Assembly: GCA_045540055.1 (NCBI GenBank)
Contig: JAZQGO010000023.1
Location: 1-63,679, forward strand
Direction of reading: 5' to 3'
DNA: 63,679 nt
DNA from: SIG565 sp045540055
GTDB lineage: Bacteria; Bacillota; Clostridia; Oscillospirales; Acutalibacteraceae
The notes under the pieces were generated by a model, which ran no database searches, was not told the DNA's origin, and was given only the letters and a program-made list of their open reading frames with translations. Made by a program: the position numbers and the translations under genes. Below, one piece after another: positions 1 through 7,507 of the stretch (position 1 is the first letter of the stretch; each line of letters begins with the position of its first letter).

Positions 1-143
1 ATGCCACTCACCTTCACGTGTTGTGTAGTGTGTCTGCTTTCTCAAGTAATATCATAACACAAAATTTTGAATGCTGCGTGACCACACTGGATTTCATATC
101 CCTTTTGTGCCTTGTAGCGCAGCGGAAAGGTATGGTCATAATT

Positions 144-1199
144 ATGAAAAAAAGAATTGAAAAAATAAAAGAAAATTTACGTGATAACGAGGCGGCAATT
201 ATATGCTCACCCTCGAATCGCTTTTATTTAACGGGCTTTGAGTCAAGCGCAGGTTATATTGTTATAACAAAGCAAAAAGCGGTGTTCATAATAGATTTCC
301 GCTACTTTGAAAAGGCTAAACAGTGTGTCACTACACTCGAGGTTATGTTGACTAAAAACACCTTCGAGCAGATAAGCGAAATAATTGGCGACAGAAAAAA
401 ACTGCTTGTGGAAACCGATAGTATGAGCATTGATAATGCCGCACTTTTTGAAGAAAAGCTCGGTGTAGAGGTTTTAAAAGATAAAACCCTTAGCGAAACA
501 CTGAGAGAAATGCGAAGCGTTAAGAGTGAGCGTGAAATAGAATATATAAAAACGGCGCAAAGTCTGACCGATGAGACCTTTTCTTATATTCTGCCGAGAA
601 TAACCGCAGGCAGAAGTGAAAAAGAAATTATGCTCGATATGGAGTTTTTTATGAGAAAAAACGGAAGTGAGGGTGTGGCATTTGATTTTATTGTGGTGTC
701 GGGTAAGAATTCATCACTGCCGCACGGTGTACCAACCGATAAAAAAATAGAAAAAGGCGATTTTATTACAATGGATTTCGGTTCAGTCATAAACGGCTAC
801 CGCAGTGATATGACACGTACAGTCGCGGTGGGTAGAGTTAGCGATGAGCAGAAAAAAGTCTATAATACCGTATTAGCGGCGCAGGCTGCGGCAATTAAGG
901 CGGCACGCGCGGGTAAGACGTGTATGGATATTGATAAAAAAGCACGTGATATAATTGATAAGGATTATTGCGGCTGCTTTGGCCACGGACTTGGTCACAG
1001 TGTAGGAATTGATATACACGAGTCGCCATCCTTTAACACAAGGGATAATACGGTAATGCGACCCGGTATGGTGCTCACGGTTGAGCCGGGCATTTATATA
1101 GAAAATAAATTCGGCGTCAGAATTGAGGATATGATTATAATAACCGACGACGGTAATATTGATATTACAAAAAGCCCGAAAGAGTTAATTATATTATAG
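144..1199 (+). CDS. M24 family metallopeptidase (Xaa-Pro aminopeptidase/prolidase type)
   Basis: Predicted cytoplasmic dimetal aminopeptidase or prolidase that removes N-terminal residues next to proline from peptides; 351 aa. An N-terminal creatinase-like domain (about 1-120) precedes a pita-bread catalytic domain. All five expected metal ligands are visible: D211, D222, H285 (in GHGLGHSVG), E314 (in VEPGIY) and E328 (in GVRIED), with spacing close to that of characterised prolidases. I chose the ATG at 144 because AAAGG at 126-130 lies 13 nt upstream; the in-frame ATG at 132 is too close to it, and a longer reading through position 18 adds sequence unlike the family. Bases 1-143 show no other recognisable gene. 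Which peptides it cuts cannot be told from sequence. Confidence 0.9.
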   Translation: MKKRIEKIKENLRDNEAAIICSPSNRFYLTGFESSAGYIVITKQKAVFIIDFRYFEKAKQCVTTLEVMLTKNTFEQISEIIGDRKKLLVETDSMSIDNAALFEEKLGVEVLKDKTLSETLREMRSVKSEREIEYIKTAQSLTDETFSYILPRITAGRSEKEIMLDMEFFMRKNGSEGVAFDFIVVSGKNSSLPHGVPTDKKIEKGDFITMDFGSVINGYRSDMTRTVAVGRVSDEQKKVYNTVLAAQAAAIKAARAGKTCMDIDKKARDIIDKDYCGCFGHGLGHSVGIDIHESPSFNTRDNTVMRPGMVLTVEPGIYIENKFGVRIEDMIIITDDGNIDITKSPKELIIL

Positions 1200-1428
1200 G
1201 TGTTGCAAAATTATCATCGGTTACAAGCTTGTAAAGCTGCTTTGTAAGTTCAAACTCTTGCTCACGCAACATATAAAGGGTGAATTGCCGCACAAATTGT
1301 GGGTCGTAAAGGTTTATTAAAGCATCATCTATATCGGCATTTACCAGTTGTCGCATATAGGCAATAGCCGAAATTTTGTGCGATAATGACTGTAATTTGT
1401 CTAATGAATCCAGTGATATTTTTAACAT
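1189..1428 (-). CDS. Small hypothetical protein, divergent from an XRE regulator
   Basis: A 79-residue protein of no family I recognise. It is leucine-rich, probably helical, soluble, and has no signal peptide or cysteine. The start is supported by AGGAG six nt upstream of the ATG on the minus strand. Its last 11 bases overlap the end of the convergent M24 peptidase gene. It faces away from the XRE regulator at 1526 across a 97-bp spacer with a perfect palindrome and a TATAAT box on each side, so the two genes probably share control and may act together. A toxin-antitoxin-like or regulator-effector pair is possible but unproven. Confidence 0.6.
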   Translation of the reverse strand: MLKISLDSLDKLQSLSHKISAIAYMRQLVNADIDDALINLYDPQFVRQFTLYMLREQEFELTKQLYKLVTDDNFATPII

Positions 1429-1459
1429 AATAATTCTCCTTTATTGTTTAGATATTAGC

Positions 1460-1492
1460 ATTATAGTATTCGTTTGAATACTTTGCTATAAT
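1460..1492. promoter_or_regulatory. Divergent promoters around a palindromic operator
   Basis: A perfect 7-bp inverted repeat, AGTATTC-GTTT-GAATACT (1465-1482), lies between two outward-facing -10 boxes. TATAAT at 1487-1492 serves the XRE gene and has an extended -10 TG just upstream; TATAAT on the minus strand at 1460-1465 serves the 79-aa gene. Neither has a good -35 box, and the palindrome sits where the -35 would be. This suits a binding site for a dimeric HTH protein, most simply autoregulation by the XRE protein at 1526. The geometry is seen directly; the regulator is inferred. Confidence 0.6.
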
Positions 1493-1525
1493 CTACTTAA
1501 TGAACAAAAAGGAGTATTTAAATTT

Positions 1526-1750
1526 ATGAAAAAATACTATGAGATACTTAGAGAATTACGTGAGGACAGCGATAAAACACAAGCGGAGATAGCGGGGGAG
1601 CTTAATATCAGCAGACCTCAATATCATTTGTATGAAAGCGGCAAGCGAAAATTTAAACTTGAACATATAGAAAAATTATGTAAGCTATACGGTGTTTCAT
1701 CAGATTATATACTTGGTTTACCAAAAGGACTTAAACATCCCGAAAGATAA
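1526..1750 (+). CDS. XRE-family helix-turn-helix regulator
   Basis: A 74-residue protein that is almost entirely a Cro/C1-type DNA-binding domain. The recognition region is at about residues 19-40 (TQAEIAGELNISRPQYHLYE), and the common end motif of this group (VSSDYILGLP) is at 57-66. AAGGAG lies 11 nt before the ATG. There is no effector or dimerisation domain beyond the HTH, so it is probably a simple repressor. The palindrome in its own promoter region and the divergent 79-aa gene are the likely targets. A terminator follows at once, so it is transcribed alone. Confidence 0.85.
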   Translation: MKKYYEILRELREDSDKTQAEIAGELNISRPQYHLYESGKRKFKLEHIEKLCKLYGVSSDYILGLPKGLKHPER

Positions 1751-1755
1751 AGAAG

Positions 1756-1784
1756 GAGCAGATTCAAAAGAATCTGCTCTTTTT
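1756..1784 (+). terminator. Rho-independent terminator after the XRE gene
   Basis: Perfect 10-bp stem GAGCAGATTC / GAATCTGCTC with an AAAA loop, followed by TTTTT. It starts 5 nt after the XRE stop codon. Confidence 0.9.
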
Positions 1785-1820
1785 ACGTATTAAAGATAGT
1801 GTCAGAAATATTAGGCAAAG

Positions 1821-1854
1821 GTGTAGGGACAGTCGAGGGCGCCTGTCCCTACAC
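1821..1854. repeat. Palindromic element without a U-tract
   Basis: Perfect 12-bp inverted repeat GTGTAGGGACAG / CTGTCCCTACAC around a 10-nt GC-rich centre. No T-run follows and no gene overlaps it. It resembles the short GTAGGGRC-type dispersed palindromes (REP- or MITE-like) of Clostridia genomes more than a terminator. I saw no second copy in this window. Confidence 0.5.
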
Positions 1855-1894
1855 CACTCATCAAAAATACAGTGGAATTGAAAAAGAGAAATAC

Positions 1895-1923
1895 TTGTTG
1901 TTAAAGTTATATTTATGTATAAT
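1895..1923 (+). promoter_or_regulatory. Sigma-A promoter for the ECF sigma operon
   Basis: TTGTTG, a 17-bp spacer and TATAAT, about 75 bp upstream of the sigma-factor start. The operon therefore appears to have a housekeeping promoter; I could not recognise an autoregulatory ECF-type promoter. Confidence 0.65.
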
Positions 1924-1998
1924 CATATTGTAAAGTAAGGAAAATTTTGTCACGTTTTGACACACCTATTCGTTTTGTTTAGTGAGGGGGGGAGCCAA

Positions 1999-2523
1999 AT
2001 GATTAAATTGTTTGAAAATGAACTCTGTGAGCGCGCGCTTATAAAAATTGCACAGGGCGACCTTTCTGCGCTTAGCGTAATTTATGAGCATTTTGGCAAG
2101 CTCCTTTATTCTATTGCGTATTCTATGACGGGCAATAAGCATTTTTCGGAGGATATTTTGCAGGAGACCTTTTTAAAGATTGCCGAAAGGGCGGATACCT
2201 ACAAAAAAGGCACCAATGCAAAGGCATGGATAGCGGCTATCTGTCGCAATTTGGCGGTTGATAAGGTGCGAAAAAGAAACACCGAGGCTAAATACTGCGA
2301 CGCCATAAGTGAGGGCGAAACACATATACATACCGAAGCCGATTTTATGTCGTTACTCACCCCGCTTAGTGATGAAGAACGCCAGATAGTTATATTAAAA
2401 ACGGTTTGGGGACTAAAGCATAGCGAGATAGCCCGCATTTTCAATATCACTACCGATAATGCCCGTCAGAAATACAAGCGTGCAATAGAAAAACTAAAAA
2501 CTACGTTTAAGGAGGGCGAATAA
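1999..2523 (+). CDS. ECF-type RNA polymerase sigma factor
   Basis: A 174-residue group 4 sigma factor that would direct RNA polymerase to a specific promoter set. Region 2 is at about 14-85, with the core-binding stretch DILQETFLKI followed by a DNA-melting segment. Region 4 is at about 115-170 (LSDEERQIVILKTVWGLKHSEIARIF in part), with the HTH near its end. The ATG at 1999 follows a strong purine-rich Shine-Dalgarno (1984-1994); the open frame continues upstream to a TTG with no support. The next gene starts 1 nt after the stop and encodes a one-pass membrane protein, the usual place for an anti-sigma factor. Confidence 0.9.
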   Translation: MIKLFENELCERALIKIAQGDLSALSVIYEHFGKLLYSIAYSMTGNKHFSEDILQETFLKIAERADTYKKGTNAKAWIAAICRNLAVDKVRKRNTEAKYCDAISEGETHIHTEADFMSLLTPLSDEERQIVILKTVWGLKHSEIARIFNITTDNARQKYKRAIEKLKTTFKEGE

Positions 2524-2524
2524 A

Positions 2525-3868
2525 ATGGCAGCAGTTTATTCACCTAAACTTTTAAAAGCGCGCATTGAAGGCATAGAGCTTCCGTCAAAAGAAAAAATAC
2601 TTCCACACGCAGCTTGTGAAAAACAAATTAAGACACGCCGTTTTGCAATGCCCATTTACATTAAAAAATTCGCAACCGCCGTAGTAGCGGTAGTTTTATC
2701 AGTGTTTATCGGCCTGCAGGGTGTATGGATTTTGACAAATAATACGGTAACACCATTAGAACCTGAAAACAAAAAACCTGTTGTATATGCACATAAAATT
2801 GACAGCTTTTCATATTTTCAAGATGGCTCTGTATATGACGATGCTTTTGTTTCGGAAATACTCAAAGAGCGATTAAAGCAATATGAAGGTCAGGATGTGC
2901 TGTTTAGAGTTATTGTTGGTTTCCCATATTTAAAAAAATATGAGGAGGGTTTTGTGACAAGTGCTGGGCTTGCCAAACAGATTCAAGAAAATTTAGCTTG
3001 GGCTGAAGAACTAAGTGCTAAGATAGAGAAGATTAACGATAGACTACATCCTCCCGAAAAAGGCTTGACGCAACAAGAGATTGAAGAATTAAGGCGAGAG
3101 AGGGAAGACCTCGAAGAAGAAAGAAAGGCGCGTTGGGACGAATACGATGCCTTAACAGATAAAGAAGACGAAGAAAGAAAAGCGTATCGTGCGGCAAATC
3201 TTGCAAAAGAAAAGGATTTTCTAAAGCAAATAGGTGCGACGGCAATAAAAAGTTTTGATGCGCACTCGGAATTTCCTGATTATGCGTTGATTTCAGGTTA
3301 TATTATGGAATTAACTGCCGAACAAATAAATCAAATGATTGAACGCGGTACATTCAATATTCGTATGGCACCTCCTGAAAGAACGGGTCAATATGATAAA
3401 AAGATTACAGACACACTGTCATTTTATCTTGAACAAATGTTAGAAAACGAAACAATGGAGATTGCGGCAGTTTGTGCTGTGGATAAAAATAATTATTATG
3501 CATACAAGCAGGGCTTGACCTCAAATTTTTCGTATAATGCCGAGTTTTATAAGGAGTGGGCAAAGGAGATTTCTAACGATAAAAAATGGTGGATACCGTT
3601 TAATGCTTCGGTAGAGGAGTATGTGAGTGATATTATAAAGCGTAACGATATTGAGGATGACCGTATAATTTCTGGCGATTTACCAAAAAACGGTGTAGGC
3701 GAAGTAATATATCCTCATGCAGTAAGTTATTTAGAGGATACCGTTGCAGGATTTAATGCGCGCCTTACAAAAGAGCAGATATTAAAACTTGTCAAAGATG
3801 GGGACGTAAAGGCTATATATGCTGTAGTAAACAAGAAAATGGTTTACCCTAATACTCCAATAAAATGA
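2525..3868 (+). CDS. Single-pass membrane protein, probable anti-sigma partner
   Basis: A 447-aa protein with about 48 basic cytoplasmic residues, one transmembrane helix (about 49-72, TAVVAVVLSVFIGLQGVWIL) and a large extracellular part. The outer region has a charged coiled coil (about 150-235, rich in Glu, Lys and Arg) and then a mixed domain with no family I recognise. It starts 1 nt after the ECF sigma gene, with its ribosome site inside that gene, so translation is coupled. Position and topology argue for an anti-sigma factor sensing an outside signal, but I see no zinc anti-sigma motif (HxxxCxxC) in the N-terminal part. The role is inferred from context. Confidence 0.6.
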   Translation: MAAVYSPKLLKARIEGIELPSKEKILPHAACEKQIKTRRFAMPIYIKKFATAVVAVVLSVFIGLQGVWILTNNTVTPLEPENKKPVVYAHKIDSFSYFQDGSVYDDAFVSEILKERLKQYEGQDVLFRVIVGFPYLKKYEEGFVTSAGLAKQIQENLAWAEELSAKIEKINDRLHPPEKGLTQQEIEELRREREDLEEERKARWDEYDALTDKEDEERKAYRAANLAKEKDFLKQIGATAIKSFDAHSEFPDYALISGYIMELTAEQINQMIERGTFNIRMAPPERTGQYDKKITDTLSFYLEQMLENETMEIAAVCAVDKNNYYAYKQGLTSNFSYNAEFYKEWAKEISNDKKWWIPFNASVEEYVSDIIKRNDIEDDRIISGDLPKNGVGEVIYPHAVSYLEDTVAGFNARLTKEQILKLVKDGDVKAIYAVVNKKMVYPNTPIK

Positions 3869-3891
3869 AGTTATAAATCGAAAAAATACAA

Positions 3892-3920
3892 AAAAGCACG
3901 CATCACTGATGCGTGCTTTT
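3892..3920. terminator. Bidirectional terminator between convergent genes
   Basis: A 13-bp perfect stem AAAAGCACGCATC / GATGCGTGCTTTT with a 3-nt loop. A-run and T-run flank both sides, so it can stop the anti-sigma transcript and the minus-strand 3D-protein transcript. Confidence 0.9.
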
Positions 3921-3928
3921 AATAAATT

Positions 3929-4981
3929 TTAGTCCAAAACGTAAACTTCAATATTTCGTCTGCCGAAGGCTTTGCATTGTGCTTCGGTTTCAAAGAACAA
4001 ATCAAAGTTGGTAGGTCTTGTGTTTAAAAATCCACCCGTGTCGGCGGCAACGGCATAACCGTAAATATATTTTCCGTCAGACGACTTAATGTAAAATTTA
4101 GTGCCGAAGGGGAATATATTTGTGTTAACCGCAACATATCCCGGCTGGGGTTTAACACCCGAAGCGCAGTTGTTGCCGGTGTAGGTGTAGGCTGTAGCTT
4201 GAACGGTTACGTGCTTTTTGTATTTTACGGGCACACCGTTTTTATCAAGCGTAATGTCGGCGGAGGGCTTTAGGGTTGAAATACAGTCAATAGCGTCATA
4301 AGAAACGCCGTATTTCATACCAACCGTAATAACCTCATCAACGGCCTTCTTGAGAACCTTTTCCTCAATAATGGCCTTTTCCTTCTCAACACCGTCTACA
4401 AGCTTGGTTACGCAGGTGACCTCTTTAAGACCGTCTTTGCCATCCTTAATAGTGGTGTGTGCATTTTTCTGAGAATATAAAGTCGTGGTACCGTAGGGTA
4501 TCGACTGCTCATAGGTCTGTGTTACGTACTTAATATCAATAATATCGATATAATCGGTATCAACGATTGAGCTGAGAAGTGAAAGGTTAACGTTATCATG
4601 CTCATCAAGGACGAAGCCCGATAGGTCTATAGCGTCCTGAACAGTCTGACCGCGCGATACAAATACAGTTACGGTTTCGCTGCCCATAGTAACGTGTACG
4701 GGTATGTCGCTGTGGGCGCTAATGTTGATTTTGCGGTTAGCGATATCGGTTTCGGCGTTACCAAGACCTAAAAGAGCCGAATCACCGAGCGGCGCTATAT
4801 CAATAGGGCGTGTTGCAAGGCTGTAAAGCATATGCTCGCTGTCACCCTCGGCAGCAGGCATAGCATTTACCGAAATACCGACAAATGTTATTATCGCGGC
4901 AGACAGTACAGCCATTACTGAAGCACAGAATCTGCGCTTTACGATAAGTTCAGTCATAAAAGACTTAATTTTGCTAAACAT
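3929..4981 (-). CDS. Secreted G5/3D-domain cell-wall protein (YabE/RpfB-like)
   Basis: A 350-aa exported protein expected to act on or bind peptidoglycan. A hydrophobic signal or anchor segment (about 19-40) is followed by DUF348-type ubiquitin-like repeats (about 85-150), a G5 domain (about 160-235) and a C-terminal 3D domain (about 260-350). The 3D domain is named for three Asp of an MltA-like lytic transglycosylase fold; AADTGG and NFDLFF are visible. Family members include B. subtilis YabE/YocH and the actinobacterial Rpf proteins. I chose the ATG at 4981 because AAGGAG lies 5 nt upstream on the minus strand; 15 extra in-frame codons upstream would place that site inside the gene. It is transcribed alone from a perfect sigma-A promoter. 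Confidence 0.85.
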   Translation of the reverse strand: MFSKIKSFMTELIVKRRFCASVMAVLSAAIITFVGISVNAMPAAEGDSEHMLYSLATRPIDIAPLGDSALLGLGNAETDIANRKINISAHSDIPVHVTMGSETVTVFVSRGQTVQDAIDLSGFVLDEHDNVNLSLLSSIVDTDYIDIIDIKYVTQTYEQSIPYGTTTLYSQKNAHTTIKDGKDGLKEVTCVTKLVDGVEKEKAIIEEKVLKKAVDEVITVGMKYGVSYDAIDCISTLKPSADITLDKNGVPVKYKKHVTVQATAYTYTGNNCASGVKPQPGYVAVNTNIFPFGTKFYIKSSDGKYIYGYAVAADTGGFLNTRPTNFDLFFETEAQCKAFGRRNIEVYVLD

Positions 4982-5089
4982 AAAAACTCCTTTATTTCTG
5001 CGGCCTGCGTTGTGAAGAATTTTCAAAAAGCAGGCTACTTATTTCCGGGAAATATCGCGGCAAAACAGTGGTTGCTTACGACCTTTGGC

Positions 5090-5118
5090 ATTATACTTAC
5101 CAAATATCCAAATGTCAA
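5090..5118 (-). promoter_or_regulatory. Consensus sigma-A promoter for the G5/3D gene
   Basis: On the minus strand: TTGACA, 17 bp, TATAAT, a perfect match to consensus. The leader is about 100 nt and can form a GCCTGC/GCAGGC stem (5003-5035 on the plus strand). I could not match it to a known riboswitch. Confidence 0.85.
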
Positions 5119-5361
5119 CCTCGCCCAAAAGCTTGATTTTGTACAAAATGCACAAACAATTACTAAATTAAGTAAAGGTTACAGGTTTGTAACAATCTAA
5201 ATTACGGCAAAAATGGTAAAAAATGTAATTTTATTTTGTGAAAAAGCCGAAAATGAGTACTTTATGTGTACAAAAGGACGAAAAGGGGCGAAAAAGAAGT
5301 GGATTTTACATAAAAATTATGGGCGAAAATAAAAAATTTTAATCTAAAAAGCAAAAATAAG
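5119..5361. other. AT-rich intergenic spacer between divergent genes
   Basis: The gap between the 3D-protein start (4981) and pyrR (5492) is 510 bp. Apart from the promoters and dyad listed separately, this part is AT-rich with purine runs (about 5270-5300). A 62-codon open frame at 5012-5200 overlaps the minus-strand promoter, has no ribosome site and is unlike known proteins, so I do not call it. I see nothing else. Confidence 0.6.
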
Positions 5362-5390
5362 TTTACATATTATAAATAATGTGTTATTAT
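5362..5390 (+). promoter_or_regulatory. Sigma-A promoter for pyrR-uraA
   Basis: TTTACA, 17 bp, TATTAT, leaving a leader of about 95 nt before pyrR. Confidence 0.7.
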
Positions 5391-5415
5391 ATGTAAGACG
5401 TGTCAAAGTGGCAAA

Positions 5416-5435
5416 ATATACAAGATATTGTATAT
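5416..5435 (+). promoter_or_regulatory. Dyad in the pyrR leader
   Basis: Perfect 8-bp inverted repeat ATATACAA-GATA-TTGTATAT just after the predicted transcription start; an imperfect extension (TGGCAA / TTGTCA) lengthens it. It could be an RNA hairpin or an operator. Further on, ACAGAGG (about 5478-5484) weakly resembles the conserved loop bound by PyrR, but it is also the ribosome-binding site of pyrR. I see no full anti-antiterminator and terminator pair. Confidence 0.4.
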
Positions 5436-5491
5436 TGTCAAATTTAAAGTAACCGCCTGTGGTGTTGCGATATTTTTACAGAGGTATTAAA

Positions 5492-6028
5492 ATGAAGCAT
5501 AAAGCCTTACTTATGGATGAGGTGGCAGTCAGCCGTGTGCTTAAACGTATTTCGCACGAGATACTTGAGCGCAACGGTGGGTGCGATAATATATGTATTA
5601 TCGGTGTCAAGCGCCGCGGCGTGCCGTTGGCTGAAAGTATCGCTAATAATATATATGACATTGAGGGTAAAAAAATACCTGTGGGCAGTGTTGATATAAC
5701 ATTATATAGGGATGACCTTACAGAAATATCCGACGAAGCCGTATTTGCGGGCAGTCAGATTGATTTTTCGGTCGAGGGTAAAAATGTTGTTCTGGTTGAC
5801 GATGTTCTTTTTACCGGGCGAACCGTTCGCGCCGCGATGGAGGCGCTTATAAAGCAGGGCAGACCTAAATCGGTGCAGTTGGCCGTTCTTGTAGACCGCG
5901 GCCACAGAGAGTTGCCCATCAGGGGAGATTATGTAGGCAAAAATGTTCCTACGGCGAGAAGTGAATATATATCGGTTAAACTACCGCCATTTGATGATGA
6001 GCTGTCGGTCACACTTAATGATAGGTAA
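5492..6028 (+). CDS. pyrR: PyrR, pyrimidine operon regulator / uracil phosphoribosyltransferase
   Basis: A 178-aa type I phosphoribosyltransferase that in Firmicutes binds pyr mRNA leaders in response to UMP/UTP and attenuates transcription, with weak uracil phosphoribosyltransferase activity. The PRPP-binding loop VVLVDDVLFTGRTVRAA (about 98-114) is intact, and the length matches the usual 178-182. The ATG at 5492 follows AGAGG; a GTG 11 codons upstream has no such support. The next gene encodes a uracil permease, the classic pyrR-pyrP arrangement, so the pair likely handles pyrimidine sensing and uptake. Confidence 0.95.
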   Translation: MKHKALLMDEVAVSRVLKRISHEILERNGGCDNICIIGVKRRGVPLAESIANNIYDIEGKKIPVGSVDITLYRDDLTEISDEAVFAGSQIDFSVEGKNVVLVDDVLFTGRTVRAAMEALIKQGRPKSVQLAVLVDRGHRELPIRGDYVGKNVPTARSEYISVKLPPFDDELSVTLNDR

Positions 6029-6076
6029 TTGGCGCTGTACGGCGTGATTATAAAAAATTTTTAAGGGGATTTCAAA

Positions 6077-7465
6077 ATGAGTAAGAAAGAAAAAGTCGTC
6101 ATTGGCGACGAGGGTGTTTTCGATGCCAGAAAACTAGGCATACCCAAGATGCTGTTGCTTGGCTTCCAACATATGTTTGCTATGTTTGGTGCAACAGTTT
6201 TAGTTCCGTTGCTTACAGGTTTGGATGTTGCAACAACACTTCTTATGGCGGGTCTCGGAACATTACTTTTCCACCTTATTACAAAGGGCAAGGTTCCTGC
6301 ATTCCTTGGTTCATCATTTGCATTCCTTGGTGGATACGCAGCGGTTGCTCCGTTAGCAGAAGATAGCTCTTCTAACATCGCAATGTTGCCTTACGCCTGT
6401 TTGGGCGTTGCATGTGCAGGTTTAGTTTACCTCATATTAGCCGCTTTAATTAAATTAGTTGGTATAACCAAGGTTATGAAGTTCTTCCCACCTGTAGTTA
6501 CAGGTCCTATCATTATTGCAATCGGCCTTGGCCTTTCGGGCTCTGCGGTTAATAACTGTGCTGCAAACTGGCCGCTCGCCTTAATTGCACTTCTCATAGT
6601 AATTGTATTTAATATCTGGGGCAAAGGTATGTTGAAAATCGTTCCTATCTTGTTGGGCGTTGTAGGTGCGTATCTTGTAGCGGTTGTAGTTGGTAATTTC
6701 TGCGGCGTTGAAGGTTGGGCTATTGATTTTACAGCCGTTAAAGAGGCTGCTTGGATTGGCTTACCTATCCGTAAAGAATTAACAATCCTTGGCGTTGATT
6801 GGAGTAATACATCACTTATTTTAAGTGCTATAATCGGTATATTACCGATTTCACTTGCTACCATGATGGAGCATATCGGTGATATTTCAGCTATCGGTGC
6901 TACAGTTGGTAAAAACTATATTAAGGAACCGGGTTTACATAGAACACTTATCGGTGACGGTCTTGCAACAACACTTTCATCGGTATTTGGCGGACCTGCT
7001 AATACTACCTACGGTGAAAACACCGGCGTTCTCGCACTTTCAAAGGTATATGACCCGCGTGTTATCAGACTTGCTGCAATTTTTGCTGCATTGGTTTCAT
7101 TCTCACCGAAATTCGCTGCAATTGTCAGCTCTATACCCACAGCCGTTATCGGCGGTATTTCATTTGTACTTTACGGTATGATTTCTGCAATCGGTGTACG
7201 TAATGTTGTTGAATCACGTGTTGACTTTACCAAGAGCCGCAACCTTATCATTGCTGCTGTAATTTTGGTTTGCGCATTAGGTCTCGGAAGTGCCGCAACA
7301 TTTGTAATAGGAAATGTAACAATCTCACTTTCAGCGTTGGCAGTTGCCTCTATTGTAGGTATCGTTCTTAACGCAATTTTGCCCGGTAAAGATTATGTTT
7401 TCAGTGAAGAAGAGCCGAAGGATACAGGTGTTAACTTCGAAATTTCGGGTGGCAATAAAGAATAA
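6077..7465 (+). CDS. uraA: Uracil permease, NCS2 family
   Basis: A 462-aa inner-membrane proton:uracil symporter with about 14 predicted helices. The hydrophobic, Gly- and Ala-rich profile and family motifs are visible: the N-terminal FQHMFAMFGATVLVPLLTG, a central MMEHIGDISAIG carrying the conserved substrate-binding Glu, and NTTYGENTG with the second conserved Glu. It lies 48 nt after pyrR with AAGGGG before the ATG, in the same transcript. Other NCS2 proteins carry xanthine or uric acid; the pyrR neighbour supports uracil. Confidence 0.93.
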   Translation: MSKKEKVVIGDEGVFDARKLGIPKMLLLGFQHMFAMFGATVLVPLLTGLDVATTLLMAGLGTLLFHLITKGKVPAFLGSSFAFLGGYAAVAPLAEDSSSNIAMLPYACLGVACAGLVYLILAALIKLVGITKVMKFFPPVVTGPIIIAIGLGLSGSAVNNCAANWPLALIALLIVIVFNIWGKGMLKIVPILLGVVGAYLVAVVVGNFCGVEGWAIDFTAVKEAAWIGLPIRKELTILGVDWSNTSLILSAIIGILPISLATMMEHIGDISAIGATVGKNYIKEPGLHRTLIGDGLATTLSSVFGGPANTTYGENTGVLALSKVYDPRVIRLAAIFAALVSFSPKFAAIVSSIPTAVIGGISFVLYGMISAIGVRNVVESRVDFTKSRNLIIAAVILVCALGLGSAATFVIGNVTISLSALAVASIVGIVLNAILPGKDYVFSEEEPKDTGVNFEISGGNKE

Positions 7466-7478
7466 TTAAAGTTAAGCA

Positions 7479-7507
7479 AAATGCTCGGGGAAACCCGAGC
7501 ATTTTTT
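7479..7507 (+). terminator. Terminator after uraA
   Basis: 10-bp stem AATGCTCGGG / CCCGAGCATT with a GAAA loop, then TTTTTT. The T-tract touches the 3' end of the convergent HAD gene. In the reverse direction the T-run is only four bases. Confidence 0.9.

Noticed and set aside
1..143. Longer N-terminus for the M24 peptidase starting at 18
   Set aside because: The extra residues do not resemble the family and there is no ribosome site; the ATG at 144 fits both.
1821..1854. Terminator for the XRE gene at the 12-bp palindrome
   Set aside because: No T-run follows, and a complete terminator already lies at 1756-1784.
4982..5083. Riboswitch (c-di-AMP ydaO type) in the leader of the G5/3D gene
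   Set aside because: Such genes are sometimes under this riboswitch, but the leader is only about 100 nt and I cannot find its conserved core.
5012..5200. 62-codon open frame upstream of the G5/3D gene
   Set aside because: It lies across a perfect minus-strand promoter and leader, has no ribosome-binding site and has low-complexity composition.
6427..6864. 145-codon minus-strand frame inside uraA
   Set aside because: It is antisense to a clear permease gene and unlike known proteins; such frames are common opposite hydrophobic coding sequence.
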